Shown piece by piece: positions 1-9,500 of a DNA stretch of 32,467 nucleotides (positions within the stretch are counted from its first letter, which is position 1; each line of letters opens with the position of its first letter). Origin of the DNA: Jaenimonas drosophilae (Eukaryota; Euglenozoa; Kinetoplastea; Trypanosomatida; Trypanosomatidae). Position numbers and translations under genes: made by a program. The stretch lies in NCBI GenBank assembly GCA_030849065.1, contig JASAON010001458.1, positions 1-32,467 on the forward strand, in the 5' to 3' direction. The notes below the pieces were generated by a model that was not told the origin of the DNA, ran no database searches, and saw only the letters and a list, made by a program, of their open reading frames with translations.

Positions 1-933
1 CCACAACAACAGCAACACAGCATGTGGAGAATGTGAGCTGTGTTCATACAGTGCTGCACGAAGATGATCAGACATGGAGTCGCTCAAATATTGGGCAGGC
101 ACGTGAAGAACGTCCACAACGGCTGTGTAGTACTTATTCACAAGCTGCCAACCCGGCACAAGTTGTGGAGCGTCTGAGGCCGAAGACCATCGCGCAGTTG
201 AAAGACACACATAGTGGCCCTCGTCGACGCTGAGCAATTGATCAACATCCATTGAAGAACCCCCAACCACCACAACGAGATTGCTGGCTGCCGTTTTTGA
301 CTTCTCACACGGTGAGGGAGGGAGAAGCTCCTCCCTACACGCTGGAGACCACAACGTGTTGCGCAGCACATCGGCAAGATGGAGAAGCGGGCGAGAGTCA
401 CCGCACTCTACATCCTTCTCCGTCATGGGAAGTACATGCAATCCACGCTCACAACCAAGACGTACCCACGCATCCACATTCACTACGAGGGAAGAAGGAT
501 CCTCCACCACCACAACAGTCGAGCTCACGGCTGCATGCGCCAGCGGCAGTGATGCTGTGAGGATCTCAGGCGTCTGCTGGGAACTCACCACAAAAATGCA
601 CGCATATTCTCCAATCAATGATGGACCATGACGAGATTCACTCGTCTTGATGGCGTAGGCGTTTTGGCACATCGAGCTAGAGTAGGGAGGAAGCACTTCA
701 ACATGGATATCAGCCACGGTGGTAAAGTAGCGATTGCACAGATGTGCTTTGGATGGATAGCGTAGATACGTACACATCATGTCACCCGACAGCGTCGCCA
801 CTTTATCATTGCGCTCACGCTTGTCTGGGAAGGCCCAAGAAACCGCACAAGCCATACGCCATCCCATACATTCATGTGCTGAGGTACACCCTGCTGGTGC
901 AGTGGCGTCTACAATGAGAATGGATGCCGTCAT
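1..933 (-). CDS. p34/AAGAB-like adaptin-binding protein, 3'-truncated by window edge
   Basis: An open frame of 311 codons runs from an ATG at 933 to the left edge without a stop, so the C-terminus is missing. The ATG is the first after an in-frame TGA far upstream, and a TAG acceptor preceded by a pyrimidine-rich stretch lies 13 bases before it (947-949). Two parts look alike. Residues 58-198 carry NRYF (67-70), a hydrophobic strand ACIFVVSS (111-118), LPLAHA, a VVVVEDP strand, and a helix ending LRNTLW. Residues 217-311 carry VVVVGGSS, then WQLVNKYYTAVVDVLHVP with NKYY at 266-269. In the p34 (AAGAB/Irc6) family a Rab-like domain carries a W..xNKYYxAD element followed by the same order of strands; the family assists assembly of clathrin adaptor complexes. 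The family match is by eye. An alternative is another degenerate small-GTPase fold. Confidence 0.7.
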   Translation of the reverse strand, partial: MTASILIVDATAPAGCTSAHECMGWRMACAVSWAFPDKRERNDKVATLSGDMMCTYLRYPSKAHLCNRYFTTVADIHVEVLPPYSSSMCQNAYAIKTSESRHGPSLIGEYACIFVVSSQQTPEILTASLPLAHAAVSSTVVVVEDPSSLVVNVDAWVRLGCERGLHVLPMTEKDVECGDSRPLLHLADVLRNTLWSPACREELLPPSPCEKSKTAASNLVVVVGGSSMDVDQLLSVDEGHYVCLSTARWSSASDAPQLVPGWQLVNKYYTAVVDVLHVPAQYLSDSMSDHLRAALYEHSSHSPHAVLLLLW

Positions 934-1711
934 CCACGTAAAAGCACTATTGCAATAGAATGAAAATGATGAAGGAACGATCAATGATCTGAGTACAAGT
1001 GAAGTTGTTTGCACGCATTGATCCACGTTTCCATGTTTCTCTTGTGATTGCTCTTGTATGTTGGACACCGCAGTGAAGGGATAACATCAATTTAATGGAT
1101 GACGTTCTCGACGAACTCATCGTAGACGAAATTATCAGGTTCGACACATCAAAAACACGGAGGAGGACTTTGGTTTTGGGTCATACGGCCCTGCGCCGTC
1201 CATTCAGCGCATGAGCGATGATCGAACATGAGGATGGAGGAGGAAGTGGCTGGGGCAGCTTCTGTGCGCCTAGAAACAACGCTCTGCGCCCGAATTGATC
1301 CACATTCGCAACACCGGCACACATTGTACATCTTGCAGGTATGTGCCTCTCATACTAAGGCAGCAACTACCCAAGCCACAAAGAAACAACAACAGCGACA
1401 ACAACAATGATGGTGAGGAGGGCTTCGAACGCCATATCGACGCGCAGTCCATGCTTCTCTTTGCTCGTTGGTTGGTGATGCCCTGAGAGCGGCACAAGAG
1501 AAGGGCGGCTAAAGCCCCAACAACACACGAAAGGAAAAAAATATAATAGCCTGGGAGGCATCACTAACCCTCCCACTCTTTCTACGCAGAACCCTTCTTC
1601 TACACAAACACACACAAGTGAGCTGCCGTCTATGGGGGTGACATGGCGAGGATGGAGTGGGAGGGGGTTGAGTTGCTGATGCAGAAACTATCTACGCCTA
1701 CTCTCTAGCCA
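934..1711. other. Long intergenic region, no confident gene
   Basis: This 778-base spacer lies between the 382-residue gene and the p34-like gene. It has no convincing gene. On the minus strand a pyrimidine-rich stretch and AG near 1485-1550 could be a trans-splice acceptor; the first ATG after it (1450-1452) opens a 60-codon frame with a leucine-rich stretch ending near 1270, and an overlapping frame gives a 22-residue hydrophobic peptide. Both may be side effects of CAA/CAG-rich DNA around 1382-1411. On the plus strand an intron-like signature spans 1339-1589 (see findings). Confidence 0.5.
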
Positions 1712-2860
1712 TCACATGGCCCCAACCTTCTTGGCGTGGCTCACTCGAACAAGACGAGCTAGACGCTCATCGCACATGTACTCATCCTCGCGAAAGCTTG
1801 GTGTGCTGCTGTTGCGGGCTACGGGAGCAGCTGGGCTCGTCACACGCGAGGGAAGTGGCGCATCGCCATTCTCCGCTGCTTCAACGAGGAAACTTTCGCT
1901 CGTGAGCGCCGACATCGCCGCCACACGTCCATTGTTGGCAAAATCACGAAAAATATGTACGCGCTTCTTGGTGGTGCACTGCAGCGGCGGCATCACATCC
2001 ACGCCGTGGAGCACAGCTGAGGAATAATCTTCGGCAGAGTTGTTGTGAGTAAGACGATCGCGGGCTGAGTGAAGGCGTGAGTTGCCGCGTGAGCGGATGT
2101 CTGGAGTACCTGATCGTAATGAGGGTGCGTTGCTGCGCATTGCTGAGAGCTGAGCGCTACTTCCATGGCTTGCCATTGTGAGGGCTGAGTTGGGCCGGGG
2201 GTTGGCAAGGGACTCCATCACCAGTGAAAGATCACCAACGGGGGTGTTGACGTGGTCCACTGCCCTCATCGACGATTGAAGTAAGTCTTTGGAGTGAAAT
2301 GATTGTTGCAGGGGTGCGGAAATCGATGGGTGGGCGGTGGAGCTACGGGGGCCTCCACTCACTTGCATCATGGATATGAGCGGCGCCGTGGCCTCTAAAT
2401 GGCCGCGGGTATCGGCGCTGTAGGGCTTGATGGGGTGGTACACGGAGGGAGAGAGCCGTGCAAGACGCTTGGGTGACCGGAGTAGCGTGTCGCTCAGCGT
2501 TGGTGTGCGTTGCTGTGCTGTAGGACGCCCTTGCAGCTCTAGTAGCTCCACAATTAGCCGACGCTTTTCGTGGTCCTCGTACAGGTGGTTTTGGTACGCC
2601 GCTCGCATCTGCCGTTCCACCTTCAGCTGATTATCAAACTCATTGTGGCCGCGTGGGTACTTTGGATCCCCATAGCCGATATTCAGGGGAAGAAAGCCAG
2701 TGTTGTTGATGGTAGAATAGATGTAGGGGCTGCGGTCGAGCTGAAAGCCGCAGAAGGCGCCATCGGAGATGTTCCGCACAACTCGTGAGTTTTTGCGTTC
2801 GGCTCGGCCAACTGTTGGGCAACGAGCCTCCGCATCATTCTGAAGAAGAACTGCGCGCAT
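1712..2860 (-). CDS. Hypothetical protein, 382 residues, disordered C-terminal two thirds
   Basis: A complete ATG-to-TGA frame of 382 codons. I do not recognise the family. The first ~115 residues look folded: a stretch with GFLPLNIGYGDPKYPRGHNE (about 55-75) followed by a charged, probably helical segment with VERQMRAAYQNHLYEDHEKR. The remainder is rich in Ser, Pro, Ala and Arg and is probably disordered. No signal peptide or membrane segment is visible. Upstream, between 2880 and 2960, the sense strand has several pyrimidine tracts each followed by AG, which fits trans-splicing a few tens of bases before the ATG. The order of a short conserved-looking head and a long disordered tail recalls many kinetoplastid cytoskeletal proteins, but no function can be assigned. 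Confidence 0.8.
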   Translation of the reverse strand: MRAVLLQNDAEARCPTVGRAERKNSRVVRNISDGAFCGFQLDRSPYIYSTINNTGFLPLNIGYGDPKYPRGHNEFDNQLKVERQMRAAYQNHLYEDHEKRRLIVELLELQGRPTAQQRTPTLSDTLLRSPKRLARLSPSVYHPIKPYSADTRGHLEATAPLISMMQVSGGPRSSTAHPSISAPLQQSFHSKDLLQSSMRAVDHVNTPVGDLSLVMESLANPRPNSALTMASHGSSAQLSAMRSNAPSLRSGTPDIRSRGNSRLHSARDRLTHNNSAEDYSSAVLHGVDVMPPLQCTTKKRVHIFRDFANNGRVAAMSALTSESFLVEAAENGDAPLPSRVTSPAAPVARNSSTPSFREDEYMCDERLARLVRVSHAKKVGAM

Positions 2861-3474
2861 GCTTTCACTGTCAGTGTCTATCTGCAGAATGACGTCCTGA
2901 GTGTAAAAGTGTCTGTTGTGGGGAAGAAATCACCTCCGCAAAAAAATGAAAAGAAGCAAACGACCACACACGCTAATACCTGCTTGAAACAACAATAGTC
3001 AAGCCTTCACGCTATCACACGTCAGTGATGAGCTTTGCCTTGTTGTGGTGTACCTCCACGAAAAGACAGACCTAAGGAAATAAGACGTCAACAGATATCA
3101 AAGAATGAGAATACTAACCCCATGTACCACCAGGCCAGATGACCATTGCATCACCGATTGTCTGGGCCATAACCGCCCACCACAGAAACAGTTGGCATTC
3201 AATGAGCCGCCGTCGGATAGAAGTATGTTGCACACAAGAAGTTGGGGAAAAATAAGAAAGCAGCGGCTGTAGTGACAAAATAAGGACATGAAGTAAGTGG
3301 CGTGTGCCACCGCATTCCTTCTACACGCCTCCACAACGCTGACGCTGCATCATTTTCATTTTCATGATGCAAAAAGCGGGATCAAGCATCGGCATGTTTC
3401 CTCAGGAAACATAGCCGCTCGGCTGAGTTGGGTATAAACGCAACCTCATACCTACGTGTGCAAGATCCAAATGA
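2861..3474. other. Intergenic region with a strong hairpin
   Basis: This 614-base spacer lies between the acidic repeat protein gene and the 382-residue gene. A 78-codon minus-strand frame at 3098-3334 opens with GTG, not ATG, and shows no domain, so I do not call it. The sense strand near 2930-2960 is pyrimidine-rich (the plus strand reads as A/G-rich with a run of seven A) and probably serves trans-splicing of the downstream gene. The only other structure seen is the hairpin at 3390-3417. Confidence 0.55.
3390..3417. repeat. Near-perfect inverted repeat, hairpin in probable 3' UTR
   Basis: Arms 3394-3402 (ATGTTTCCT) and 3404-3412 (AGGAAACAT) are perfect complements around one central base. 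The stem extends by CGGC (3390-3393) pairing with GCCG (3414-3417) across a single unpaired A at 3413, giving 13 pairs. It lies 58-85 bases after the stop codon of the acidic repeat protein gene, so it is probably in that gene's 3' UTR. As RNA the top of the stem must open slightly to form a loop; as DNA it is close to a palindrome. A protein-binding or RNA-processing role is only a guess. Confidence 0.6.
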
Positions 3475-6231
3475 CTAATCAATGGGTTCGTGTGAGCTTG
3501 CGTAGAGAGAACCTGAATATCGCCGGGGAGAACGTGCCATGTGCTGGTTGTGACGAGCAACAGGAGAGACATTGCCTTCGGCTTCTTCCGAAACGAAGGA
3601 AGTTTGGCTGCAGCCCCGTTGGCTCACCTCTTCACCCACTCCGCATGAGGGCACGTCCTCCTCACCCAATTCAAGCAATCTTCGTTGCCAGCTACCTTGG
3701 CTCCCCATAACGTTCGTGGCTCCTGCCGCCATCTCTGTTGGAGAGGGAACAACAAGGACCCTTGCACTGGCGAAGGCATCCTCATCAGACGGTACGTCCT
3801 CTTCGCCAACATCCATGGCCTCTTCAGAATCACTGCACTGACTATCCATGGCTCTCGTTACTCCACGCTCGCACTCTGCGGGTGAGCGGTGTTGTTGTGC
3901 CAAGAAGTCATGACAGATATCATCAACTGCTGCAGCATCTCCAGCCATGGATGGCACATCCTCCTCACCCATATCCATCTCCGCGTTCTGGTAGCTTGTT
4001 TGGCTACCCAAATCATTTACATCACCCCTCATCACCTCTGCTGGAGAGGGAACAACGAGAACCTTTGCACCAGCAAAGGCATCCTCATCAGACGGTACGT
4101 CCTCTTCGCCAACATCCATGGCCTCTTCAGAATCACTGCACTGACTATCCATGGCTCTCGTTACTCCACGCTCGCACTCTGCGGGTGAGCGGTGTTGTTG
4201 TGCCAAGAAGTCATGACAGATATCATCAACTGCTGCAGCATCTCCAGCCATGGATGGCACATCCTCCTCACCCATATCCATCTCCGCGTTCTGGTAGCTT
4301 GTTTGGCTACCCAAATCATTTACATCACCCCTCATCACCTCTGCTGGAGAGGGAACAGCGAGAACCTTTGCACCAGCAAAGGCATCCTCATTAGGCAGTA
4401 CGTCTTCTTCACCAACATCCATGGCTCCTTCATAATCAGGGTGGACATCATCAACCTCTGCTGGATCGGCAGCCGCAAACTCCGTGTGTTCCTCATCCAC
4501 TTGCTTCACGTCATCCACGTCGGTCAAGCTACCCAAAGGAAGGTTGAGCGTTGTGCCACGATGCTGCTCCACCGGTGAGGGAAGATATTCGTACATATCC
4601 AAGCAAATGTTTTCTACGGCGGCCTGTTCCGGTGCGATGGACTCTGCGTACTCCTCACCCACCTCCATCAATGCCCCTGTTTCACTCTGGTTGTAGGATG
4701 CCAGGTCGGTGACGACACCAAATTGGTGCTCCGCTGGAGAGGGCTCCTCGTTCATGACATCATCCTCCACCACGACATCATCCATTTCCGCATCATCATC
4801 TTCATCCACTTGGATGGGCGGACTGACGCACTCGGCTGGTGGAGAGGGACTCCGTGCAGGCTCCATGAGAATAGCAGCATCTTCTTCGTCAGCATCGCCA
4901 TCTTCCTCTTCCACATCTGCAGGTACATAGCTAAGTTGGTCCTCCTCGCGTTCACTCATCGGTGGCTGTTCATCATCAAAATGATCAGCATTCGCATGAT
5001 CTGAAACGACGCTGACATCATCATACACTGGAACCTCTTCTTCTTCTTCTTCTTTTCTACCAGCGCGTGCCGTACTCTCTTCTGCAGGAACATCGGCGAC
5101 TTCATCCACGACAGCCTCCTTCCGCGCGGTGCTCACTTCATCCATCTCGGGCTGTGGGCTGATATCCTCGATCTCCTCCTCCTGTTGTGGTGATGCCCTA
5201 TTGGATCGGGATTCTTTGGAGTACTCACTCTCCCGAAGTGGGCTTGGTGGAGTCATGTACGAACGTGTTTGGCGAACATCATCCACATCTACTACTGGAA
5301 CTTCTCCATAACTTTCGTCCTCCGCAGCCGCAGTACAATCCTCGAGGAATTCTTCATGTTGAGGTACCTCATGTTGCTGCTTCTGGTGGTCGCGTGGAAC
5401 ATCCTCCTCACGAGGCGTTGTGGAGTACATGAATTCGGCCTCACCCCACCGTGGGCTTGTGCCGAGGTCCACAATCACCTGAAAGAGCCACGAAATACAA
5501 CACAATGATGAATTGGGTGTGAGCACACAAAACTGAGCGAAGTCGTTGTCAAGGTACATCACATGACGTAGATGGTAGCCTCGCTGTGACGCATCACAAT
5601 TGATGGTGCGCATGATGTTGTCGTAGGTTGGTCGTTGGTAGTTGGTCATGAGCTTGTTCTTCCACTCGCATCTGCCACGTGGTGCATCGGCTGGACGCAC
5701 AAGCTGTGGTGGTTGTAGCGACACGCGCTCACGCACGCTACCATCCTTGAGGAGGTAGGTGATGCTCCACGCATTCTTGTAGGGCTGCACACCGCACCGA
5801 CGGGGAGAGGGAAATTGCGATTCACTTCCAGCATCCGTTGCCGCCTTGCGAGCACTCATGGCGGGTGATGGACGAGCGGAAAACATTCGCGAGGATGCGC
5901 GCGACACGCTTGTTCGTCGTGACGATCCGCTGACGCCCACCTCCATTGGGTTATGGCGCGTTGAGACGTAGTCCACCGGAGGCACACCAAGACGATTGAC
6001 GGAGGTGGAGATGGTTGGCAGGAAGTGTTCCTCGTGAGCGGGCTGGCTTGGCACATCATTCTCGGAGGACGACGAGCTGGAGCTGGAGTTGGAGGACGAA
6101 CGCTTCGCAGCTTTCTTGCGAGGGGTGTCGGCAGGTCGGCGCGCACCAATCGCGGGGAGGTGTAGGCTCGGCAGCTTTTGCTGCCCCGCACGTGGTGACG
6201 GGGGAATCAAGGAGCGATTGCCCAGCATCAT
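3475..6231 (-). CDS. Acidic repeat protein, 918 residues
   Basis: A complete ATG-to-TAG frame; two adjacent ATGs open it (6229-6231 and 6226-6228). Residues 1-150 are basic and Ser/Arg-rich, with a serine run near 47-60. Residues ~150-268 look globular, with alternating hydrophobic strands, several Cys, and a segment WSITYLLKDGSVRERVSLQ. From ~270 to the end the protein is very acidic (Glu, Asp, Ser, Pro). This part contains degenerate repeats of about 50 residues built on MDVGEEDVPS and SPAE elements; residues ~616-817 hold two almost identical 101-residue units. No signal peptide or membrane segment is seen. The SPxE sites could be phosphorylated. I recognise no family; a scaffold or cytoskeletal role is an inference from composition only. 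Confidence 0.85.
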   Translation of the reverse strand: MMLGNRSLIPPSPRAGQQKLPSLHLPAIGARRPADTPRKKAAKRSSSNSSSSSSSSENDVPSQPAHEEHFLPTISTSVNRLGVPPVDYVSTRHNPMEVGVSGSSRRTSVSRASSRMFSARPSPAMSARKAATDAGSESQFPSPRRCGVQPYKNAWSITYLLKDGSVRERVSLQPPQLVRPADAPRGRCEWKNKLMTNYQRPTYDNIMRTINCDASQRGYHLRHVMYLDNDFAQFCVLTPNSSLCCISWLFQVIVDLGTSPRWGEAEFMYSTTPREEDVPRDHQKQQHEVPQHEEFLEDCTAAAEDESYGEVPVVDVDDVRQTRSYMTPPSPLRESEYSKESRSNRASPQQEEEIEDISPQPEMDEVSTARKEAVVDEVADVPAEESTARAGRKEEEEEEVPVYDDVSVVSDHANADHFDDEQPPMSEREEDQLSYVPADVEEEDGDADEEDAAILMEPARSPSPPAECVSPPIQVDEDDDAEMDDVVVEDDVMNEEPSPAEHQFGVVTDLASYNQSETGALMEVGEEYAESIAPEQAAVENICLDMYEYLPSPVEQHRGTTLNLPLGSLTDVDDVKQVDEEHTEFAAADPAEVDDVHPDYEGAMDVGEEDVLPNEDAFAGAKVLAVPSPAEVMRGDVNDLGSQTSYQNAEMDMGEEDVPSMAGDAAAVDDICHDFLAQQHRSPAECERGVTRAMDSQCSDSEEAMDVGEEDVPSDEDAFAGAKVLVVPSPAEVMRGDVNDLGSQTSYQNAEMDMGEEDVPSMAGDAAAVDDICHDFLAQQHRSPAECERGVTRAMDSQCSDSEEAMDVGEEDVPSDEDAFASARVLVVPSPTEMAAGATNVMGSQGSWQRRLLELGEEDVPSCGVGEEVSQRGCSQTSFVSEEAEGNVSPVARHNQHMARSPRRYSGSLYASSHEPID
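3781..4386 (-). repeat. Two in-frame tandem units of 303 bases
   Basis: Positions 3781-4083 and 4084-4386 match base for base as read by eye, apart from one A/G difference near 4053-4056 versus 4356-4359 and divergence at the outer end. Each unit encodes 101 residues made of two related halves, one with AKVLVVPSPAEVMRGD and one with AAAVDDICHDF and RSPAECERG, each preceded by a GEEDVPS element. Diverged copies flank on both sides. Identity at synonymous positions points to a recent duplication or gene conversion. An assembly error in copy number cannot be excluded. Confidence 0.92.
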
Positions 6232-6522
6232 GCAGTTGTAGATGGTAAATCAAGATGGTGTAGCAGACGACACACTCCGTAGCAATACAACAGCGGCCGT
6301 TCAGTGACGACGCAACAATGCCGTCTCTTCAGATCTCCACCACTACACAGAACAACTAATGTGAAGAAAGGCGAGGCAGACGAGCAAAAAATAATATCAT
6401 GGGAGGCACAGGACATACACACTGAGGGAATACAAGACAACAGCAATCTGCAGAAGAAAGAAAATTAATGTATCTGTGTGTAGTGTTGTCTGTGTGAAGC
6501 TACAATCAAACCAAACGACCAG

Positions 6523-9500
6523 CTACGAGAAGAAGTACGGGGACTGTAGGACAATGTTGAGGTCGAGATCTCCTCGTTTGGGTGGGTCAGGCAGTTTCAG
6601 TCCATGACGTCGCAGATCCATGAAGTAGGTTTCTTCCCACTGCTCCTTCAGCTCCCATAGGGGGTCGTAGGTGCTGTACAGATTCACAAATTGCTCACGG
6701 AGGATCTTGGAGAGTGTTGGCAGGTCGCAGGCATAGGTCCAGTAACTGTCATGTACCGCCATCATGGATAAACCTTGGTGCTGCATCTCGAGTGCGGTCA
6801 TGGCCATGTGTGTTGCATCCAGTGAATGAATCAGGTTTGGGGCGATGGCTGTCAGCTGCTTGCGGCTTGCTGGTGCCACGGCGTCGCCAGGAACACGTGT
6901 GTATCCGTGAGCGGTGAAGAGGCCCAACTCCTTTCGCACCTTGTAGGGCTGACGCACAACCAAGCCAAGTGGAGTAGTCCAGCACAATGGGTTCCGCAGT
7001 TCTGCCGGCTGTGCTGACCACAGAAGCTGCACGACTTCACTGATCCATTTTCGGCAATTCTGAGTTTCGCGGAAGGTTACGCCCAACGACTCCAGCACCT
7101 TCTCGCGCAAGTAGGCCGCCATCTCCTTCATGTCGGTGTTGGTCCACAGTCCGTGGCTCTTGTTTTGCTTCACAAGCTCATCGTAAATCTGCTCCGACAT
7201 GCCGTAGCCCGTCACTCCGTACACCTGCGTCATGATGGGTCGCTTAATCGTCTTACGCTTGATGTGGTCGTGGTCTTGGCCACGGCCGGTGCCGAGGCAG
7301 CGCTGCGCCACCTGATGATCGCGTGCGGCTTCCGCGGTGATGGACTTCATCATCTCGTGGAGGATTCCCGTGTAGGCATCGGCAGGGCGTTCGCTAGGCA
7401 CCAAATTAACCAGCGAAGCCCCAAAGGCATCGCGACCAATGGCGGAGTAGTGCTGCAGGCCATTGTAGCTTCCATCCACCGCGACAGGTAGTCGTGAGAG
7501 GAAATGATCAACACCCTGGGAACACTTTAGTGCATCCGCGAGCTCCTTGCAGGCCATCAAGCACTGCATCGGCTCACTGGCCTCTTGCCACCATCGGTCT
7601 CCCGTTAGTGGAGCCTCTGCGCTCTGAACGACATCGGTAATGTGCTCATCCACGTAATGCACTCGTTCGTCAAAGCTCAGCTTGCTCATGCCCATCTTGT
7701 TGGCAAGGTGCACCTTCAGCCAGTACAAGCCAACCTGGCCCAGTGCCTTTGGCTCGGCGTACTCGAGCAGCGCGCGGAACGGATCAGAACCGGTGTGATT
7801 GAGGCGTCCAGGCAGCGGGTACATGCGTCCACGGAAGTCCATACTATTGGGGAAGTACACGTGGGAGAACTGAGCAATAGAACGAGCCTGTCGGAGTGCT
7901 TGCAGGTAGTGAATGCGGCTACTGCGTACCTCACTCAGCTGTTTCCAGTCAGCCTCCTTTTGCTGATCGTACATGCGTCGTTCGGCCAGATTGAAGACGG
8001 CCACATCATCGCGCTCCTCCTCCTCCAGCCATGCCCGTCTCCCGTCGGTGTCGAGGGCCCCACTACGATCCGAGGGGTACTGCACATCTCCCCGGCTCAT
8101 ATTGCAGTAGTGCAACGGATAGAAGGCTGGCCGAATCTTACCGAATCCAAAGCCCTCGCGCACAATGGCCTCCTGTACGTGGAGCATGTACTTGTTGATC
8201 CTCCACGGAACACGACTGACGGCATCAAGGGCCTTCATCATGGGTGCCTGCGAGATGATCATGGCCTGGTTGGTGGACCCCTTCACCGCCACCGAGGGCA
8301 GTACACCGTAGATGGACTTCTCTTTTGTGTCGCTCTCATTTAGCCACGAGTTGTAGGAGAGCTGAGGAGGAAATGCGATGCGCAGATCGCGTACGTTGGT
8401 TGCCTGAACCTCCGTCAGCCCAACCACATCCAACTCAGCACGTCCTAATGTGCTGCCAAAGCGCTCCACAATGGGTCGGCGAGAGTGCGCATCGGGAACC
8501 ATCGCCATTGACATAAGCTGCACCACCAAGAAGGCAACCGACTTGGTAGAGAGTGGGTGTACCTGATGCTCCTTCTCAAAGTACTCCATCGTCTTGATCA
8601 TGTTGATGGACGCACGTGTGCGGATTGTCTTGCGGTCCACCGCACTGATCTTCTTGAAGATGCGGGCAAAGCGAAAATGAAAACGGAGGTCCTCGGTGAT
8701 GCGCACCAGAAGGTGGAAAAGCCCACACGACCGCGTACATCGCGACGCCGTCAAGCCAACTTCCTTCATGATCACCGCGACACGTTCATTCGCAGCTGTA
8801 CTCGTTGCGGAACAATCCTGCAGCGCACCCTGCATCTGTGATAGAACAGCGGGAAAGAACTCTGCTCGTACACCACCACGTCGCTCTCCACCATTGCCGG
8901 ATTGTGTGTACGTAATGAGCTCGTGCAGTGCTCGGGATGCTTTATCATCATCACCAAAGTGAGTACAAAGGGCCTCCTTCAAGGACGCACGTGTAGGTAG
9001 TGGGATGTCGGTGGGCTCCACTGCGTCCGCGCCATAGATTTGCTGGATGAGATGATATCCGACGACACCGTTAAGCACGCAGTCAAAGAAGTACTTGGGT
9101 ACATCTTCAAAGGTTGGTAAATCAATACGAACAATAGATTCCCAGTTGGTGTACATGCGCGCGAACTCGTGCACCCACGCCGGAGCACAGTCCAACCTCC
9201 ACTGCTGATGATGATGATCCGCTCCATCACTAAAGCGTCGTGCAGTTGCCACGAGAACCTCGGGAGAGTTTTGGCCCCAGCGTGTGCGCTTCTCTCCAAA
9301 GCACAGATTGCGGAGCTCCACCTCCGCCACTACCTGATCCAGCATCGTCATGAGCTCCTGCAGCGACGTTGCTTCTCCCTCATCCAAGGCAGGTTTTACC
9401 ACCTCGAGCTGAATCAGCCGCTCATTCACGTCTGTCTTGCTGAGCAAGTTTGCCGACGCGCCGTAGCGAATATATGAAACAAGGTAGGCGGCAAATGGGC

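Noticed and set aside
1120..1150. A GGTTCGA element resembling a tRNA T-loop
   Set aside because: The flanking bases do not form a T-stem, and no acceptor or anticodon arm could be found.
1149..1452. Possible TAG read-through joining a hydrophobic peptide to a downstream frame
   Set aside because: TAG acts as a normal stop for seven genes in the window and never occurs inside a confident frame, so reassignment is not supported.
3098..3334. A 78-codon minus-strand frame
   Set aside because: It opens with GTG, lies in a spacer, and has no recognisable content.
3738..4394. A 218-codon plus-strand frame with internal repeats
   Set aside because: It is antisense to the 303-base repeat units of the acidic protein; the repetition is inherited from the DNA.
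7642..8343. A 233-codon plus-strand frame
   Set aside because: It is antisense to the conserved catalytic region of the mitochondrial RNA polymerase.
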